Assembly: GCA_041308645.1 (NCBI GenBank)
Contig: JBFZBC010000021.1
Coordinates: 1 to 10,002, forward strand
Origin: CAIJXO01 sp041308645
Lineage (GTDB): Bacteria; Patescibacteriota; Minisyncoccia; Phycocordibacterales; GWA1-40-21
Direction: 5' to 3'
DNA length: 10,002 bases
Each line of letters starts with the position of its first letter. Positions within the stretch are counted from its first letter, which is position 1. A program made the position numbers and the translations under genes. The notes under the pieces are model-generated. The model had not been told where the DNA came from, made no database searches, and saw nothing but the letters and a program-made list of their open reading frames with translations. Of this stretch, positions 1 through 6,758 are shown one piece after another.

Positions 1-1194
1 TTAAGCAATAATTTTAGTAACAGATCCGGCACCAACAGTCTTGCCTCCTTCACGGATAGCAAATCTCTGCTTTTCCTCAAGAGCAACTGGAGCAACAAGC
101 TTAACTTTGAAAGTAGCGGTATCTCCTGGCATAACCATCTCTACTTTTTCCGCAAGAGTCACATCTCCAGTCACGTCAGTTGTTCTCATATAGAACTGTG
201 GCTTGTAACCTGAGAAGAATGGAGTGTGTCTACCACCTTCCTCTTTCTTCAAAATGTATACTTCGGCCTCAAACTCGGTATGAGGGGTAACGGAACCTGG
301 TTTACAAAGAACCTGTCCACGGTGAACATCTTCTTTTTTAGTTGAGCGCAATAGAATTCCGGCATTATCTCCAGCCATACCTTCGTTAAGCTGCTTATTG
401 AACATTTCAATACCAGTAACGGCGGTCTTGGTGGTAGGTTTAATACCAACAATTTCTACTTCGTCAGCTAGTTTTAAGATACCTCTTTCAATTCTACCAG
501 TCACTACAGTACCACGCCCTTCAATTGAGAAAATGTCCTCAATAGGCATAAGGAAAGGCTTTTCTGTATCACGAACTGGAGTTGGAATATAAGTATCAAG
601 AGCTTCCACAAGCGCTAATACTGACTTTGACCATTCATCATCAATACCTTTAGCTTCAAGGGCTTTAAGAGCTGAACCTCGAATTATAGGTGCACCTGCA
701 CCATCAAATCCTTGCTTTGTTAATAATTCTCGGACTTCTTCTTCCACAAGATCAATAAGCTCCTTATCAGAAACCATATCACACTTGTTAAGATAGACGA
801 TAACCTTTGGCACACCCACCTGCTTTGCAAGCAAAATATGTTCTCTGGTCTGTGGCATCACACCATCAGTAGCGGCTACTACAAGGATAGCACCGTCCAT
901 TTGAGCGGCACCGGTGATCATGTTCTTGATAAAGTCTGCGTGACCAGGACAGTCAATGTGGGCATAGTGCCTAGCATCTGACTCATACTCGTTGTGAGAA
1001 AGAGCAATGGTAATACCACGTGCCTTCTCTTCTGGAGCACAGTCAATTTCGTCAACACCTCGTAATTTAACGGTCTTACCAGCGCGGCTTAAAACGCTTA
1101 GAATAGCTGCGGTTAAAGTAGTTTTACCATGGTCAACGTGGCCGATAGTACCAACGTTAACGTGTGGCTTTGTTCGATTAAAAACTTCTGCCAT
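1..1194 (-). CDS. tuf: Elongation factor Tu (EF-Tu)
   Basis: EF-Tu is the cytoplasmic GTPase that delivers aminoacyl-tRNA to the ribosomal A site. The 397-residue product has the normal full length and the stop codon is the first three bases of the window, so the gene is complete. The G domain (about 1-205) shows the P loop GHVDHGKT (18-25), switch I RGITI (59-63), DCPGH (81-85, with the catalytic His at 85), NKCD (136-139) and SAL (174-176). Domains 2 (about 213-300) and 3 (about 304-395) follow, ending in the usual TVGAGSVTKIIA. A Cys at 52 (IDCAPEEKARG) stands where Asn is common. No Shine-Dalgarno precedes the ATG. It is the last str-locus gene, but a secreted-protein gene and a 183-bp gap separate it from fusA, so it probably has its own promoter. 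Identity is certain. Confidence 0.99.
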   Translation of the reverse strand: MAEVFNRTKPHVNVGTIGHVDHGKTTLTAAILSVLSRAGKTVKLRGVDEIDCAPEEKARGITIALSHNEYESDARHYAHIDCPGHADFIKNMITGAAQMDGAILVVAATDGVMPQTREHILLAKQVGVPKVIVYLNKCDMVSDKELIDLVEEEVRELLTKQGFDGAGAPIIRGSALKALEAKGIDDEWSKSVLALVEALDTYIPTPVRDTEKPFLMPIEDIFSIEGRGTVVTGRIERGILKLADEVEIVGIKPTTKTAVTGIEMFNKQLNEGMAGDNAGILLRSTKKEDVHRGQVLCKPGSVTPHTEFEAEVYILKKEEGGRHTPFFSGYKPQFYMRTTDVTGDVTLAEKVEMVMPGDTATFKVKLVAPVALEEKQRFAIREGGKTVGAGSVTKIIA

Positions 1195-1219
1195 AATTTT
1201 ATTTTTAATTGTCTAGATA

Positions 1220-1241
1220 GAGTGCGCGAGAACGCTGACTC
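1220..1241 (-). promoter_or_regulatory. Hairpin in the tuf leader
   Basis: Read on the tuf mRNA strand, this GC-rich island in an AT-rich leader can fold as GAGT / CA / GCG, loop TTCT, CGC / GC / ACTC. That is seven base pairs around a symmetrical 2x2 internal loop. It lies 26 bases upstream of the tuf start codon. No U tract follows, so it is not a terminator. It could be a leader structure affecting translation or RNA stability. The fold is seen by eye only and the role is unknown. Confidence 0.35.
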
Positions 1242-1318
1242 AATCCAGCCAACTAATGATTAAATTTACCCATTAAAATTTATTAAATTTTTTCGGGCGA
1301 CTAATAAAAACTTCAACC

Positions 1319-1335
1319 CTTGATTGACAGTCAAG
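1319..1335. repeat. Small inverted repeat between the secreted-protein gene and tuf
   Basis: CTTGA and TCAAG flank a 7-base loop, and nested inside is the odd palindrome TTGACAGTCAA (1324-1334). On the minus strand this gives a TTGACT that resembles a sigma-70 -35 box (1334-1329), but the best -10-like sequences nearby are 19-22 bases away and poor. It could be part of the tuf promoter, an operator, or a weak terminator for the secreted-protein gene just upstream. None of these is well supported. Confidence 0.25.
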
Positions 1336-1377
1336 AGAAAAAGTCACAAAAGTAATACTAACAAATTAAAAAATAAA

Positions 1378-2262
1378 TTACAAGCCAGTGGAAACCCAGA
1401 AAAAGTTATTACTTATATCTTCAATTTCTACGTGATCAACATCGGTAGTCAATTTTAATTTCAATTTATAAGCACCAGCTGAAAGAGAAGAGGGTAAATC
1501 TAAATCAAAAGTATGGGCTGTGATAATTAATTTATGTCCGTTTAAAACATTATTTCCATTATTATCCAATAAGTAATAATAAATTAAATCATTATCACTT
1601 TTGGTCACATTAGTTAAACTATATTTAATAACATACTCACGATTACGAATCAAAGTCTCTCCACCATTAGGATAAGTCACCTTCATACTTGGAATTGGTT
1701 TTGGTATAATTTTAAAAGTGGCATTACTATCGTCACTTATGGTTGTACCAAAAGCATCAGTATAATAAACTCTAGCTTTATAAGTACCATCTTTTAATGG
1801 CGTAGAAGTACCAGTGATTAAATTGTAACATTTGGCTGTTTTAAGTAATGTTTTGAATTCATAATTACCATTTTTAGAAGCAACTGGCAATAAACTGAGT
1901 TCACAAACATTATTCGTTTTAGCAGAAGAAATTAAGGCTACGCGTGCTTGAGTCAAACCACTTGAACCCCAAGTAATAGAGTATGGCACATCCAAATCAA
2001 TTTCCCAACTTTGTCCTCCATTTGGTGTCAAAACTTGGATATAAGAAGTGCTAGTTGCTACAATTGCTGTGTTAGCTTGACTTAAACTGGTTGCTACCGC
2101 TCGAGCAGCAACCACTTTATCTGGTGCGATTGCTCCGATAGAAATCAGTAATTCCACTAATTGCGAAATGGTCATCGACTGTGCATTGACTGAAACAACA
2201 TTTACAACCGCTCCAAAAACAAAAATTGAAATTAGGAGTAAATAAATAAAATATTTTTTCAT
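1378..2262 (-). CDS. Secreted protein with two Kre9/KNH-like Ig-fold domains
   Basis: A 294-residue exported protein of unknown function. A signal peptide covers residues 1-27, with a likely cut at VNA|QS. Residues 30-56 (TISQLVELLISIGAIAPDKV and onward) form a short amphipathic helix that I associate with exported Parcubacteria proteins. Two beta-rich repeats follow, each opening with the PNGG(Q/E) signature: about 75-185 (TPNGGQSWEI...YSITW) and about 192-291 (YPNGGETLIR...YVIKYSL). This pattern fits the Ser-Thr-rich Kre9/KNH-like family (PF10342), an Ig-like extracellular fold. Cys120 and Cys145 in the first domain could form a disulfide. There is no C-terminal anchor, so it is either released or held by partners. 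It sits 61 bp after fusA and 183 bp before tuf, with no Shine-Dalgarno. The domain call is by motif; the role is unknown. Confidence 0.85.
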   Translation of the reverse strand: MKKYFIYLLLISIFVFGAVVNVVSVNAQSMTISQLVELLISIGAIAPDKVVAARAVATSLSQANTAIVATSTSYIQVLTPNGGQSWEIDLDVPYSITWGSSGLTQARVALISSAKTNNVCELSLLPVASKNGNYEFKTLLKTAKCYNLITGTSTPLKDGTYKARVYYTDAFGTTISDDSNATFKIIPKPIPSMKVTYPNGGETLIRNREYVIKYSLTNVTKSDNDLIYYYLLDNNGNNVLNGHKLIITAHTFDLDLPSSLSAGAYKLKLKLTTDVDHVEIEDISNNFFWVSTGL

Positions 2263-2310
2263 ATTAAATAATTAAACTTATAAAAATAAGCTTAATTATT
2301 ATATCAAAAA

Positions 2311-2329
2311 TTAAAAAAGTAGTCTACTT
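2311..2329 (-). terminator. Weak terminator-like palindrome at the fusA stop codon
   Basis: AAGTAGTCTACTT (2317-2329) is an odd palindrome that contains the fusA TAG stop. On the minus strand it forms a 5-bp stem with a 3-base loop and runs into TTTTTTAA. The stem is short and AT-rich, so at best it terminates partially, leaving some read-through into the secreted-protein gene. Confidence 0.35.
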
Positions 2330-4477
2330 CGCAGTTGCCCCACGGGTCTCAGCGATTTCTTTAGCGACGTTTGGAGGAACGATGGCATAATGATCAAACT
2401 CCATATTAACGGAAGCGCGGCCTTCAGTCATTGATCGAAGAGTAGTAATGTAACCAAACATTTCAGAAAGTGGAACCTTTGACTTGATTACTTTATTCAT
2501 ACCTCGCTCAGTCATTTCTTCAATGATTCCACGTTTAGAATTCAAATGACCAGCCACATCTCCCATAAACTTTTCTGGTGTCACCACCTCTACTTTCATA
2601 ATCGGCTCCAAAATAACAGGTTTAGCTCTCTTAGCAGCATCCTGGAAGGCTTGTGAAGCAGCGATCTTATAAGCAATTTCTGACGAATCCACATCATGAT
2701 AAGAACCATAAGTTAATTCGCAAGAAATATCCGTCATCTTGTAACCAGCTACCACTCCTCTTTCCATTCCTTCTACAATACCCTTTTCACAAGCTGGAAT
2801 AAATTCCACTGGAATAACTCCTCCTTTAATAGAGTTAATAAATTCAAAACCTTCACTACGAGAAACATTTTTAGGAATTTTTGCTCCTTCTTCCAATTTT
2901 TCCAATGGCTTAATAGTAATTTTAACGTGACCATATTGACCCTTACCACCAGACTGTTTAATATATTTATGTTCCGCTTCGGCTGTGCCGGTAATAGTTT
3001 CTTTATAAGCAACTTGTGGCTTACCAACATTTGCTTCTACGCCAAATTCTCTTTTCATTCTATCAACTAAAATTTCTAAATGAAGTTCACCCATTCCTTT
3101 AATAACAGTTTCACCGGTCTCTGAATCAGAAACAATTTTAAAAGTTGGATCTTCATCAGAAAGTTTTTTCAAAGCCATACCCATTTTTTCTTGATCAGCT
3201 TTTGTCTTTGGTTCAATACGCAAAGAAATAACTGGTTCTGGAAATACAATTTTATCCAAAATAATTGGATTATTTTCATCACATAAAGTATGACTGGTGC
3301 GAACTTCTTTCAAACCAACGGCGGCGGCAATTTCACCGGCATAAACAATGTCTACTTCTTCTCTTTTATCAGCTTGCATACGCACGATTCGGCCTAATCT
3401 TTCTTTTTTACCAGTGGTGGAATTATAAATATAAATACCGGGAGAAATGGTACCAGAATAAACTCGGAAATAAGCTAACTGCCCGACGAAAGGATCGTTT
3501 TGTAATTTAAAAGCTAAAGCTGCAAATGGTTCAGTATCGGAAGCATGTCGGAATATTTCCTCATTTGTGGTTGGATTAATACCTCTAACTGGTGGAATGT
3601 CCAAAGGTGATGGTAAATAATCCACCACCGCATCAAGAGTTAATTGAATACCCTTATTTTTCAAAGCTGAACCAGTCATAACAGGAACCAAAGTATTAGC
3701 AATAGTAGCTTTTCGCAAAATAGTTTTTAGAGTTTCCAATGGAATCTCTTTACCGTCCAAATAATCAGCCATTGCTTTTTCATCCTGCTCAACAATTTTT
3801 TCTACAGTTTCAGCGCGATATTTTTTCGCTCGCTCTAAATATTCAGCTGGAATTTCTTTCTCTACAATATCTTTGCCCATCTCACCTTCAAAATAATAGG
3901 CTTTCATTTTAAGCAAATCAATTACAGCTTCAAATTTTTCTTCTTCGCCGATTGGAATTTGCATACGAATCGCATTTTTTGTTAAACGATTTAAAATACT
4001 TTGATATGATCGTTCGAAACTACCACCAGTTCGGTCTAGTTTGTTTATTAAACAAATTCTTGGAACTTTTCCATCATCAGCATAACGCCAGTTAGTTTCG
4101 GATTGTGGTTCTACACCAGCTACTCCGTCAAATACAACTACAGCACCGTCAAGTACTCTAAGGGATCGTTTTACTTCAGCGGTAAAGTCAATGTGACCGG
4201 GAGTATCAATAATATTGAACATAGTTTTTCGACTAGTATCTTTACCCATATATGATGGCACCCAATAACAAGTAATCGCCGCCGAACAAATAGTTATTCC
4301 TCTTTCTCTTTCTTGTTCCATCCAGTCAGTTGTAGTTTCTCCATCATGCACTTCACCGATTTTATGTGACTGACCTGTATAGTACAAAATACGCTCAGAA
4401 GTGGTGGTTTTACCAGCATCAATGTGAGCAATGATTCCGAAGTTTCTGACTTTCTCTAATGGATATGCACGTGCCAT
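2324..4477 (-). CDS. fusA: Elongation factor G (EF-G)
   Basis: EF-G is the GTPase that drives ribosomal translocation and, with ribosome recycling factor, subunit splitting. The product is 717 residues, slightly longer than the E. coli protein and complete. The G domain shows AHIDAGKT (17-24), RGITI (59-63), DTPGH (91-95) and NKLD (145-148). The rest carries the expected domain II and the III-V block, including KGMGELHLE, the domain IV segment near SGGKGQYGH, GSYHDVDSSE, and the domain V region around RGIIEEM. The start keeps the standard N-terminus (MARAYPLEKVRNFGIIAHIDAGKT). No Shine-Dalgarno is seen. It lies 160 bp after rpsG, with a strong terminator in that gap, so it probably has its own promoter rather than depending on rpsL-rpsG read-through. 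Confidence 0.99.
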   Translation of the reverse strand: MARAYPLEKVRNFGIIAHIDAGKTTTSERILYYTGQSHKIGEVHDGETTTDWMEQERERGITICSAAITCYWVPSYMGKDTSRKTMFNIIDTPGHIDFTAEVKRSLRVLDGAVVVFDGVAGVEPQSETNWRYADDGKVPRICLINKLDRTGGSFERSYQSILNRLTKNAIRMQIPIGEEEKFEAVIDLLKMKAYYFEGEMGKDIVEKEIPAEYLERAKKYRAETVEKIVEQDEKAMADYLDGKEIPLETLKTILRKATIANTLVPVMTGSALKNKGIQLTLDAVVDYLPSPLDIPPVRGINPTTNEEIFRHASDTEPFAALAFKLQNDPFVGQLAYFRVYSGTISPGIYIYNSTTGKKERLGRIVRMQADKREEVDIVYAGEIAAAVGLKEVRTSHTLCDENNPIILDKIVFPEPVISLRIEPKTKADQEKMGMALKKLSDEDPTFKIVSDSETGETVIKGMGELHLEILVDRMKREFGVEANVGKPQVAYKETITGTAEAEHKYIKQSGGKGQYGHVKITIKPLEKLEEGAKIPKNVSRSEGFEFINSIKGGVIPVEFIPACEKGIVEGMERGVVAGYKMTDISCELTYGSYHDVDSSEIAYKIAASQAFQDAAKRAKPVILEPIMKVEVVTPEKFMGDVAGHLNSKRGIIEEMTERGMNKVIKSKVPLSEMFGYITTLRSMTEGRASVNMEFDHYAIVPPNVAKEIAETRGATAK

Positions 4478-4496
4478 ATAATAAATTAATTAATAA

Positions 4497-4525
4497 TTAA
4501 TAATAAAATAAAAAACCAACGACAA
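4497..4525 (-). promoter_or_regulatory. Possible fusA promoter
   Basis: On the minus strand TTGTCG (4525-4520) is followed after exactly 17 bases by TATTAA (4502-4497), which would give a leader of about 12 bases before the fusA ATG. The region is so AT-rich that -10-like hexamers arise by chance. The independent reason to expect a promoter here is the strong terminator upstream at 4568-4594. Confidence 0.28.
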
Positions 4526-4567
4526 TTTGGTAGGGATAGAATACATTAAAATCACCTAAAAAGCAAC

Positions 4568-4594
4568 AAAAAACTCCCTGATAGGGAGTTTTTT
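4568..4594 (-). terminator. Intrinsic terminator after rpsG
   Basis: ACTCCCT (4573-4579), loop GAT, AGGGAGT (4583-4589), flanked by A5 on one side and T5 on the other. The stem can extend through the A/T flanks to 12 bp, and it works on both strands. It follows rpsG and precedes fusA, so it splits the str locus into rpsL-rpsG and fusA units. Confidence 0.8.
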
Positions 4595-4598
4595 AAAA

Positions 4599-4619
4599 AT
4601 TCTTCGACAAGCTCAGAAT
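4599..4619. repeat. REP-like palindromic element
   Basis: ATTCT and AGAAT arms enclose the core TCGACAAGCTC. I recall the core TTCGACAAGCTCAG as a frequent intergenic sequence in many metagenome-derived bacterial genomes, where it behaves like a short REP-type palindrome. Only one copy is visible in the window, so its repeated nature cannot be tested here. It lies between the rpsG stop codon and the rpsG terminator. Confidence 0.35.
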
Positions 4620-4637
4620 AATTTAATCAGAATTAAA

Positions 4638-5108
4638 TTACCAAGCAAAATGGGCAAAGGCTTTGTTGGCTTCAGCCATCTTAAGAGTGTTTTCTTTCTT
4701 GCGGACAGCTTCACCTTCTCCTTTAGAAGCACCTATCACTTCATCTGCTAGTTTTTTATACATATTAGCACCTTTTTTACTTCGGGCCGCATCAATAATC
4801 CATTTCATTGAAAGGGCGGCACGTCGTTCTGGTCGAACTTCAACGGGCACCTGATAGTTGGCACCTCCCACTCTCTTTGATCTTACTTCAACGTTGGGAG
4901 CGGTGTTTGAAAGAGCTAGCTCAAAAATCTCTAAAGGATTCGTTGTCTTTGTCCTCTCTTTTATTTCATCAAACATATCATAGATAATTTTTCTGGCAGT
5001 ATTTTTCTTGCCTTTTTCCATAATATAATTTACAAATTTGCTAACTTTAACAGATTTATAAACTAGATCTGGCTTAATTTCTGGTTTGGTTTTTAGTTTT
5101 CTTCGCAT
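4638..5108 (-). CDS. rpsG: 30S ribosomal protein S7 (uS7)
   Basis: S7 nucleates assembly of the 30S head by binding the 3' major domain of 16S rRNA, and it lines the E site. The product is 156 residues, the usual bacterial length. Family hallmarks are KSVKVSKFVNYIMEKGKK (18-35), the beta-hairpin segment KRVGGANYQVPVEV (78-91) and the C-terminal RKKENTLKMAEANKAFAHFAW region (136-156). It follows rpsL by 72 bp on the same strand and is followed by a strong terminator. Its start has no Shine-Dalgarno; the leader is A/U-rich. The stop codon lies in an all-A/T inverted repeat (4619-4640). The spacer hairpin just upstream could be its autoregulatory site. Confidence 0.99.
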   Translation of the reverse strand: MRRKLKTKPEIKPDLVYKSVKVSKFVNYIMEKGKKNTARKIIYDMFDEIKERTKTTNPLEIFELALSNTAPNVEVRSKRVGGANYQVPVEVRPERRAALSMKWIIDAARSKKGANMYKKLADEVIGASKGEGEAVRKKENTLKMAEANKAFAHFAW

Positions 5109-5138
5109 GTTTTTTTATCTTTATTATCTTGTAGCTTG

Positions 5139-5167
5139 TAGCTTTTTAGGAATTTCCTAATCAGCTA
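5139..5167 (-). promoter_or_regulatory. Symmetrical hairpin in the rpsL-rpsG spacer
   Basis: On the mRNA strand the fold is TAGCT / GA / TTAGG, loop AAATT, CCTAA / AA / AGCTA: two 5-bp helices around a 2x2 all-purine internal loop. It fills the middle of the 72-bp rpsL-rpsG spacer and ends 30 bases before the rpsG ATG. In E. coli the S12-S7 intercistronic RNA is the target for feedback repression by S7. By position this is a candidate equivalent, but no sequence similarity to that site is claimed. It has no U tract and so is not a terminator. Confidence 0.45.
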
Positions 5168-5180
5168 ACTAGCTAAGAAG

Positions 5181-5600
5181 CTACTTACTAGTATTTTTTG
5201 GTTTTTTCGCACCATACTGACTTCTACCTTTCATTCTTTTTTCTACTCCGCCAGCATCAAGGACGCCTCTGACAATAGTATAACGAAGGCCAACATCTTT
5301 TACTCTTCCTCCTCTAAGCATAACAACTGAGTGCTCCTGCAAATTGTGTCCCATACCAGGAATATAAGCAGTGACTTCAAGACCATTGGTAAGTCTCACT
5401 CTGGCAATCTTTCTAATAGCGGAGTTTGGTTTCTTTGGAGTTTTAGTGGTCACTTTTACACACACACCTCTTTTAAAAGGTGCATTATAATAAGTCGATC
5501 GATTTTCTAGACTGTTGAAACCTCTCGTTAAGGCGATAGATTTAACCTTCCTTGGAACTGACTTTCTATTTTTCTTTATAAGTTGATTTATGGTTGGCAT
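5181..5600 (-). CDS. rpsL: 30S ribosomal protein S12 (uS12), with a shortened decoding-site loop
   Basis: S12 lies at the decoding centre and monitors codon-anticodon pairing. At 139 residues it matches the long form seen in Firmicutes, with an extended N-terminal arm (about 10-43) before KRGVC. Conserved blocks are TPKKPNSAIRK (54-64; Lys56 and Lys57 match E. coli Lys42 and Lys43), RVRLTNGLEVTAYIPG, GHNLQEHSVV and a C-terminal GRSQYGAKKPK. The normally invariant RVKDLPGVRY reads RVKDVGLRY (99-107), one residue shorter and lacking the Pro known as P90 in E. coli. The Asp target of RimO methylthiolation (Asp102) is kept. The DNA reads cleanly through this loop in frame, so it is not a frameshift. 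It is the first gene of its unit, with no Shine-Dalgarno and a very short leader. Confidence 0.98.
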   Translation of the reverse strand: MPTINQLIKKNRKSVPRKVKSIALTRGFNSLENRSTYYNAPFKRGVCVKVTTKTPKKPNSAIRKIARVRLTNGLEVTAYIPGMGHNLQEHSVVMLRGGRVKDVGLRYTIVRGVLDAGGVEKRMKGRSQYGAKKPKNTSK

Positions 5601-5617
5601 ATTTGAAACGCCAATAT

Positions 5618-5646
5618 ACTATAAGATATAAAAAAAAGCAAATAAC
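5618..5646 (-). promoter_or_regulatory. Possible promoter of the rpsL-rpsG unit
   Basis: TATAGT (5623-5618) lies 17 bases from a weak -35-like GTTATT (5646-5641), predicting a leader of roughly 11 bases before the rpsL ATG. Only 41 bases separate rpsL from the upstream terminator stem, so any promoter of the unit must be about here. The -35 overlaps the terminator stem. Confidence 0.35.
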
Positions 5647-5669
5647 TAAACCCGCTAGGGTTTAGTTAT
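5630..5669 (-). terminator. Strong terminator containing the LamG-gene stop codon
   Basis: A perfect 12-bp stem, ATAACTAAACCC (5642-5653) with GGGTTTAGTTAT (5658-5669), encloses the loop GCTA. On the minus strand it is followed by TTTGC and eight T's (5637-5630). The TAG stop of the upstream LamG gene (5657-5655) lies inside the loop, so the last four sense codons form one arm of the hairpin. It closes the secreted-protein cluster before rpsL. Confidence 0.88.
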
Positions 5670-6758
5670 ATTATAAATATCCAACATTTCTTGGGCGCTT
5701 AAATCTCGATCATAAACTCGAACTTCATCAATCGTCCCACGATAATAATCATGACCTAATAAAGGATGCCAGGCATCAACAGCTTCATTTTTATCGGCAC
5801 AACCAATCTGACCACGATCAATCCCTGGTATATCTCCTAACCAAATAGTTTTATCTAAACTAGTCATAAAGGTTTGCGCTGGCTTTGCACCATTTACATA
5901 TATTGATGGCTCACTTCCATCATGAACCAAACAAACAAAAACAAAGGGGTCACCAGAAGGTGGACTATTCACATTTATCTGCCAAGCTACATTCCCAGCA
6001 GGATTTCGAGACTTTGCCCTTAAACCCTGAGTAGAATTTAACTCCAGCTGAACATAACTATCCTTTGTAGAATCCCCAAACATCATTACCTTTCTATTAT
6101 CCAACAAATCAACAGAGTATAGCCACGTACACCAAGTACCAGTTTGGGTTCTAACGGAATCCAAAATAGATACCGGCCAATCAATCCGATCGTCTAAACC
6201 ATCAAAACGAAAAGCGGTATCAGGTGTTCCACCCAAGCCGGTGGTAGGAATAGCTCCGTCAATAGTTCCATCATATCCCCCAATAGGGTCACTGGCGGTA
6301 CCGTCATCAAATGACCAGTAGGAAATGAGCCCATCCGTTGGTATTCCTCGGCAACTTCCATCAACACCAAAAATACTAGCGCTGGAAGAAATATTGGAAG
6401 CTACTAAATTAGGCTCAGCGACCGAGAGTGAGGAGGTGACGTAAATACCAGCATCTAAAATACCAGAATTATTTAAAGTAGACCACCTGATAGCATCCCA
6501 AATATCAGATAATGTAACAAGAGTACTATTGGGGGTCTCCGTGGGCTCAAAAATATGTGAAGAGTATGAATATGTACTGGATGATATTTTATTAAAAATA
6601 TCCGAGAGAGTGTAATCTCCCGCTCCTGGAATAGCTGGTGCTGGAGTAAAGGAACCAGCAAAAGAATTGGCGGTGACAAGTAAGATTCCAATCATTATTA
6701 AAGTATAAATTTCTTTAAATATTGGTTGTAAAGTTATTTTATTCTGGTTTCTCGACAT
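5655..6758 (-). CDS. Exported LamG-domain protein, cluster member 3
   Basis: I place the start at 6758, giving 367 residues. An in-frame ATG lies further upstream, but it would add 80 residues that overlap the preceding gene in another frame. Residues 16-35 form the signal segment, ending SFAG. Residues 36-137 are the module shared with the two upstream proteins: YTLSDIFNK (49-57), TLSDIWDAI (82-90), SGILDAGIY (98-106) and IFGVDGSC (129-136). Residues 143-363 fit a LamG-like jellyroll (Laminin_G_3 type): GLISYWSFDDG at its start, VCLVHDGSEPSIYVNG in the core and the closing GTIDEVRVYDRDLSAQEMLDIYN. Such domains bind carbohydrate or protein ligands outside the cell; the ligand here is unknown. 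The start overlaps the upstream gene by 20 bp, suggesting translational coupling. Confidence 0.85.
   Translation of the reverse strand: MSRNQNKITLQPIFKEIYTLIMIGILLVTANSFAGSFTPAPAIPGAGDYTLSDIFNKISSSTYSYSSHIFEPTETPNSTLVTLSDIWDAIRWSTLNNSGILDAGIYVTSSLSVAEPNLVASNISSSASIFGVDGSCRGIPTDGLISYWSFDDGTASDPIGGYDGTIDGAIPTTGLGGTPDTAFRFDGLDDRIDWPVSILDSVRTQTGTWCTWLYSVDLLDNRKVMMFGDSTKDSYVQLELNSTQGLRAKSRNPAGNVAWQINVNSPPSGDPFVFVCLVHDGSEPSIYVNGAKPAQTFMTSLDKTIWLGDIPGIDRGQIGCADKNEAVDAWHPLLGHDYYRGTIDEVRVYDRDLSAQEMLDIYNITKP
6498..6663 (-). repeat. Direct repeat copy A (cluster member 3)
   Basis: 166 bp match positions 7552-7717 with no gaps and 11 differences counted by eye, about 93% identity, including an uninterrupted identical run of about 77 bp. 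The repeat encodes residues 32-87 of member 3, from the signal cleavage region through the second TLxDIW motif. The rest of the two genes is far more divergent. Confidence 0.95.

Noticed and set aside
2773..3030. Open frame within fusA in another reading frame
   Set aside because: It is a shadow of the EF-G coding sequence, low in complexity and without support.
4478..4510. AT-rich run of ATTAA repeats as a possible replication origin
   Set aside because: No DnaA-box-like sequences or dnaA/dnaN neighbours; it is ordinary AT-rich promoter-type spacer.
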